Assembly (NCBI GenBank): GCA_045577175.1
Contig: JAZNHT010000070.1
Coordinates: forward strand, 1 to 63,927
From: SIG701 sp045577175
GTDB taxonomy: Bacteria; Bacillota; Clostridia; Oscillospirales; CAG-272
Length of the DNA stretch: 63,927 nucleotides
Reading direction: 5' to 3'
Shown: positions 60,447 through 63,927 of the stretch, piece by piece
Position numbering within the stretch: the stretch's first letter is position 1
Layout: each line of letters starts with the position of its first letter
Made by a program: the position numbers and the translations under genes
The notes under the pieces: generated by a model
The model's database searches: none
What the model was told of the DNA's origin: nothing
The model's input: the letters and a program-made list of their open reading frames with translations, nothing else

Positions 60447-61208
60447 ATGCGTAGCAATTACAAGAAAAAAAGACATCATCATTTTACTTTTTACAGCCGA
60501 GTTCCCTTTGACAGCTTTGAGCTTCTTGACAATCAAGTTTATGTATTAGAAAGGTATATGTTTAGGAACGTTGCAAATGGTGACGATATAACCCTTAATA
60601 CATATATGGAAGATGCTTGTTTGGGAAGCACCGATCCATTACAGCGTGAAAGATTTGCCAAAATGTTAGAGGATGTTAAGGCAAAGAAGATTGATACCAT
60701 TTATATCGCAGACCCTTTTGTTATATCTACTGATCCACATCTTCTTGGTTCAAGCATGAAAGAACTTGTGATGAATGGTGCTACTGTCATATTCGCTGAC
60801 GGAACATCCTTTAACAAACATAATATTCATACATTTAATTACGCCAAGTCATTGGCGCTGGTTGAAAACCAGACCGCCAATGACATCTATTGCCGTTTCG
60901 ATCTTATTGGAGATCACGAAGATCGCAAGGTTTGGTTTGATAAGTGGGAAGAAGAATACTATGTAAAGACACGCTTCGAGGGTGGAACAGAGCGTTTCCA
61001 TCACGCATATCGCACGTTAGCTATTGAAAGCAAGCTAATGAAAGATATGGAAAATAACTTTTGCGAGAGCGACAGAGGTTATATTGCTCAATATATCTAC
61101 GATAGCCATTTCTGCGAGGATAACGTAGAGTTTGAGGGTTCGCCTCACTTTATGTGCTTTGAAGTTAGCGGCGATCCTTTAGATGTTATTGACCTAACAA
61201 TAAGATAA
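60447..61208 (+). CDS. Resolvase-like protein without catalytic serine (A)
   Basis: A 253-aa protein that starts at ATG 60447 with AGGAG upstream. TFYSRVPFDSFELLDNQVYV and FAKMLEDVKAKKIDTIYIAD align with the serine-recombinase N-terminal domain (YxRVS, ENQ, LL-D-KxGKIDxxxVKD). The catalytic serine after RV is proline, and the later SRxxR box reads PFVISTD. It lacks a recombinase C-terminal domain. It is the first of three consecutive recombinase-type genes. It cannot cut DNA by the usual mechanism and may be an accessory or directionality factor. Confidence 0.7.
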   Translation: MRSNYKKKRHHHFTFYSRVPFDSFELLDNQVYVLERYMFRNVANGDDITLNTYMEDACLGSTDPLQRERFAKMLEDVKAKKIDTIYIADPFVISTDPHLLGSSMKELVMNGATVIFADGTSFNKHNIHTFNYAKSLALVENQTANDIYCRFDLIGDHEDRKVWFDKWEEEYYVKTRFEGGTERFHHAYRTLAIESKLMKDMENNFCESDRGYIAQYIYDSHFCEDNVEFEGSPHFMCFEVSGDPLDVIDLTIR

Positions 61209-61229
61209 TACACAGAAAGGAAAACCACA

Positions 61230-62036
61230 ATGTTTATTCATAAGGCTTTTGTGAAAAAGTTGATACACGAAAACAAAGATAAGCGTTTCGTGTTAGAAGC
61301 TCACAACAAAGATTATCAAGTGTGGCACGACACACTTATTGATATTCGTTATTGCCAGGATAGGAGTGTAGACGAGGATCTGCACCTATGGCACGAAGTT
61401 GAATTGCTCTTGGATATGGAAAAGGCACAGTATGAGAGCTTAAAATCCAATATTCGCGAGTATGATGATGTGGTAACTTATATTAGACTTGCTAATTTTA
61501 ATATAGAGTACACCAAGAACGGCGTTGTTTATGTTAAATTGTATAGGTTCAAACACATCAATCACGTGTACGCATACATAAGATGCGAAACATTTGGTAG
61601 AGAAACTTTTGAGGAACAAAAAAAGATTATTGAGGACTATTGCAGAACCTATCTCGTGTATCCGCATATTGAGTGGTATGTCGATGTTAATTGCTCTGGT
61701 GGAACACCTACCAACAGCAGAACCATCTATAAACAACTGCACGAAGAATTACGCAAGAATGACAGTAGCATTTTGGTTGTAAGTGAATTAGGAATAATCT
61801 CAAAAAAACCTACACAACTATTCAATGAGCTTTATTACCTGTTGGAAAACAACGTGCGAATTGCAACGGCTGATGGGTTTATTGATTCTATTTCTCCGAG
61901 CTTAATTGATGTAAGCGCACATTCGTGCGCTTACACACCAATGAAAATAAAGAGCCTCGTTGCTGAAATATTGGCTGAAAATAGAAAAGTATATCAACAC
62001 CCAAATGAAAAAGAAAGGAAATACTATGGAAACTAA
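61230..62036 (+). CDS. Resolvase-like protein without catalytic serine (B)
   Basis: A 268-aa protein with GAAAGGA upstream. The first 100 residues are unlike known families. From about 110, VYAYIRCETFGRETFEEQKK, CRTYLVYPHIEWYVDVNCSG and ILVVSELGIISKKPTQLFNE follow the resolvase domain pattern. The serine after the conserved arginine is missing (RCET), and the SRxxR box is lost. Its stop codon overlaps the start of the intact recombinase gene, so it is translated with it. Confidence 0.7.
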   Translation: MFIHKAFVKKLIHENKDKRFVLEAHNKDYQVWHDTLIDIRYCQDRSVDEDLHLWHEVELLLDMEKAQYESLKSNIREYDDVVTYIRLANFNIEYTKNGVVYVKLYRFKHINHVYAYIRCETFGRETFEEQKKIIEDYCRTYLVYPHIEWYVDVNCSGGTPTNSRTIYKQLHEELRKNDSSILVVSELGIISKKPTQLFNELYYLLENNVRIATADGFIDSISPSLIDVSAHSCAYTPMKIKSLVAEILAENRKVYQHPNEKERKYYGN

Positions 62037-63927
62037 CAATTACCGCATAGCAGGTTATACACGTATCAGTATTGATATTGAATCCGACAAAGATAAAAAC
62101 ACAAGTATCGAAAACCAAAAGTCGATAATCAAAAGGTATGTTCAAGAACATTTCCCTAACGCAACGCTTGATTTTTTTGTGGATCGTGACCGTTCGGGTT
62201 ACACCTTCGACAAGCGAGAAGATTTTCAAAGGCTTCGCGGCTTAATGAACAAGGGAGAATATGATATTCTTATTTTCAAAGACTTCAGCCGTTTTTCTCG
62301 TCGTAACAGTGAGGGGTTATATGAGCTTGAGAAACTTAAAGATGCAGGTATGCGTGTTATATCCATATTGGATTATGTTGATTTCAAAGAGCTTAAGCCT
62401 GATGATTGGTTGAACATACAGTTCAAATTTTTAATCAATGAACAACCAGTACGCCAATCAAGCACAAAAGTATCTTCAATGGTCGAAGATCGACAGAAAG
62501 ATGGTCGATGGGTTTGCAACGTGCCTTATGGGTATGTAATGATTGATACCAAGAAAATGATTTATCGCGTTGATCCCTTTGCCGCAGGTATTGTACGTAC
62601 AATTTTTAGATTGTATCTTGATGGCTATGGATATAAGAGAATTGCTAACTACCTTACAGAGAATGGCATTCCAACGCCCAAAACCACAGAGAAAGCAAGA
62701 TTTGAGGAACAAGGCAAGGAATACAAAGGCAAATTTAACGCAGAATGGAATCCCGTTACGATTTCTGAAATTCTTGCGAATGACTTCTATATCGGAACAC
62801 TCCGACAGCATAAATATAAACGTGGTGGAATCAACAAAAAGGATAAAAAGGTGGATGAATCGGAACACAAAGTGTTCCATGATCGCCACGAACCCATTGT
62901 TGACAAAGCTACATTTGATGCAGTGCAAGATCAGCTCAAAAATCGTACTACAACCCATTATAGAGGTGTTAAAAAGTATGATACAAGATATTCGGGGTAT
63001 TTGTTCTGCGGTGATTGCGATTCGCCTATGTTCTCTATGAGCAGGCGCGACCTCGCGCCTGCGTACACCTGCGGAACATACCATAGGCGTGGTTTGGCAG
63101 GTTGTACCTCGCATCACATTAGAATGGATTTCCTGGATGTATTACTGGTTAATTACATTCGCAGGGTTCGTGATAACTCCCATAGTATGCTTGAAGCGTT
63201 AAACAGCGTATTGTCCGAGCAGAGAGATAATATAGGTGATAATGAACAATCTGCGAAACGCATCCAAAAACAGCTTGATCGTCAAAAAGATTTGATTCGT
63301 GTCTATATGAAGCAAAAGGCGGCTATTGAGCTTTCGGATGATATGAGCCAGGATGATAAGGAATTGGAGCTTGATGCTGTTAAATCGCTTATTGACGAGT
63401 GTAAAGAGCTGATAAAGAGCCTTAATAGTCAGTTAGATATGCTTACTGACAAGATTGATGCTACCGAAAAGGTGAACAAGGTCGCAAATACTGTCTTTGA
63501 TGTTTTCGATCACATAATCGAAAAGGAGAAGTTAGACCGAGAAGATATTATATTCCTGGTTGATCGAATTGTTGTTTTTGAGGATCACGTTGATATAAAG
63601 CTAAAGAGCGATATTGACGAGCTTTTGAGAACAACCGCAATAACCGAGCAACCCGAAATGAAACAATGTGCAAATTTTAATTTAGACACAGAAAATATCG
63701 AAAAAGCCACCATTGAATTGTCAATGGTGGTGGCACAATCCGCTAAAAATCAGCGTGATAAGGTTTTTTGTGTCAATGTTATAAAAGAGGGCGATCCGCT
63801 TGAAATCTACACCGACCGTGAGGGCGAGGTCATCTTCAAAAAGTATTCCCCCATCGGGGAGATGGCGATGTTCGCCGCGCAGTACGCGGAGACGCTCTAC
63901 AAGACGTGCGGCATGTCCGTCGTGATC
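62026..63927 (+). CDS. Large serine recombinase, fused in frame to SpoVT C-terminal part
   Basis: 634 codons are visible without a stop, running off the right edge. Residues 1-150 are the catalytic domain (YTRISID with Ser15, DRDRSGYTFDKREDF, FKDFSRFSRRNSEG), about 165-290 the recombinase domain (VPYGYVMIDTKKMIYRVDPF, EILANDFYIGTL), 327-365 a zinc ribbon (CGDCDSPM, YTCGTYHRRGLAGC), then a long coiled coil. From residue 588 (EGDPLEIYTDREGEV) the sequence is the SpoVT family, continuing to the window end. All active residues seem intact. It is the integrase of the element; the fusion adds the start of a GAF-type domain. Confidence 0.9.
   Translation, partial: METNNYRIAGYTRISIDIESDKDKNTSIENQKSIIKRYVQEHFPNATLDFFVDRDRSGYTFDKREDFQRLRGLMNKGEYDILIFKDFSRFSRRNSEGLYELEKLKDAGMRVISILDYVDFKELKPDDWLNIQFKFLINEQPVRQSSTKVSSMVEDRQKDGRWVCNVPYGYVMIDTKKMIYRVDPFAAGIVRTIFRLYLDGYGYKRIANYLTENGIPTPKTTEKARFEEQGKEYKGKFNAEWNPVTISEILANDFYIGTLRQHKYKRGGINKKDKKVDESEHKVFHDRHEPIVDKATFDAVQDQLKNRTTTHYRGVKKYDTRYSGYLFCGDCDSPMFSMSRRDLAPAYTCGTYHRRGLAGCTSHHIRMDFLDVLLVNYIRRVRDNSHSMLEALNSVLSEQRDNIGDNEQSAKRIQKQLDRQKDLIRVYMKQKAAIELSDDMSQDDKELELDAVKSLIDECKELIKSLNSQLDMLTDKIDATEKVNKVANTVFDVFDHIIEKEKLDREDIIFLVDRIVVFEDHVDIKLKSDIDELLRTTAITEQPEMKQCANFNLDTENIEKATIELSMVVAQSAKNQRDKVFCVNVIKEGDPLEIYTDREGEVIFKKYSPIGEMAMFAAQYAETLYKTCGMSVVI
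63772..63797 (+). other. attR (left arm of attP and core)
   Basis: P arm GTCAATGTTATAAAA (63772-63786) followed by core GAGGGCGATCC (63787-63797) and the host spoVT sequence. Joining this arm to 52104 onward gives a 44-bp inverted repeat centred on GA; joining 52103 to 63795 gives uninterrupted spoVT. Confidence 0.85.
63795..63927 (+). pseudogene. spoVT: spoVT 3' part (partial, displaced)
   Basis: This is the continuation of the regulator interrupted at 52103: PLEIYTDREGEVIFKKYSP and AMFAAQYAETLYKTCGMSVV match the linker and the start of the GAF domain of SpoVT-family proteins. It has no start of its own here and is read as the tail of the recombinase. The gene continues beyond the window. 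Confidence 0.88.

Larger units (their letters stand above)
52096..63796. mobile_element. Integrative element splitting spoVT (about 11.7 kb)
   Basis: The element lies between two copies of GAGGGCGA (52096-52103 and 63787-63794). It is visibly AT-richer than the host flanks. It encodes a large serine recombinase at the right end, two degenerate resolvase-like proteins, a tyrosine-recombinase-like protein, a methyltransferase/nuclease pair and several small unknown proteins. No relaxase, conjugation or phage structural genes were seen, so it is an integrative, perhaps mobilisable, element. The host gene is restored in frame when the element is removed on paper. Confidence 0.87.

Noticed and set aside
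52096..63796. Prophage or conjugative element
   Set aside because: No capsid, tail, lysis, relaxase, VirB4/VirD4 or other transfer genes are recognisable; only recombinases, defence-like and small unknown genes.
1..63927. CRISPR array
   Set aside because: No regularly spaced direct repeats with unique spacers were seen on either strand.

Overview
The host part of the window looks like a Gram-positive-type anaerobe of the class Clostridia, probably an uncultured gut lineage. The reasons are the SCIFF peptide with its radical-SAM maturase, three T-box leaders, ferredoxin-dependent 2-oxoacid oxidoreductase genes, MreB, an AbrB/SpoVT-type regulator and near-consensus sigma-A promoters with 17-bp spacers. 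Species cannot be named from this sequence.

Layout. (1) 1-13.8 kb, minus strand: a branched-chain amino acid region. Three separate T-box transcripts have specifier codons that I read as Leu (CUC), Val (GUA) and Ile (AUC). The Leu T-box precedes a LeuA-like protein that lacks the usual catalytic residues. The Val T-box precedes an operon for an acyl-CoA synthetase fused to HTH and cupin domains, a ParA-like ATPase, a four-subunit 2-oxoacid:ferredoxin oxidoreductase (VorB type) and a branched-chain aminotransferase. The Ile T-box precedes a second HTH-cupin-synthetase. The set fits salvage of branched-chain carboxylic acids into Val, Ile and Leu by reductive carboxylation. A LolD/FtsX-type ABC exporter lies between. 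(2) 13.8-26.7 kb: small membrane and lipoprotein genes, acyl carrier protein plus a TagA-type glycosyltransferase, a cytidylate-kinase-like gene, an Orn/Lys/Arg decarboxylase, mreB, a four-gene ABC-2/GldG/DUF4340 operon, and SCIFF with its maturase. (3) 26.8-49.9 kb, minus strand: one long surface-polysaccharide operon from a promoter near 49,860. It encodes UDP-L-FucNAc synthesis (CapE/F/G), a flippase, two tandem polymerase-like paralogues, five glycosyltransferases, an initiating sugar transferase, LicD, and an unusual block of PLP, ATP-grasp, FemAB-like and TRAP-like genes.

(4) 52.1-63.8 kb: an AT-richer integrated element of about 11.7 kb. It interrupts a spoVT/abrB-family gene after the codons for REGD. 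The N-terminal part of that gene is at 52,009 and its continuation begins at 63,787, in the same codon phase. Joining the inner edges recreates a large-serine-recombinase-like attP: arms GTCAATGTTATAAAA and TTTTACAACATTGAC, inverted around a GA dinucleotide. The recombinase gene at the right end reads without a stop across the junction into the C-terminal part of spoVT. The N-terminal fragment instead reads into what would be the recombinase's own 3' end. Integration has therefore swapped the tails of the two genes, and excision would restore both.

The element carries two resolvase-like proteins with replaced catalytic serines next to the intact recombinase, a tyrosine-recombinase-like gene between direct repeats, an EcoRI-type adenine methyltransferase beside a DUF262-HNH nuclease, a degenerate DUF3991/TOPRIM-like protein, SLOG and DUF2958 proteins, and two strongly structured non-coding stretches. 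This gene-splitting, tail-swapping element is the most interesting system in the window. No tRNA, rRNA or CRISPR array was seen.
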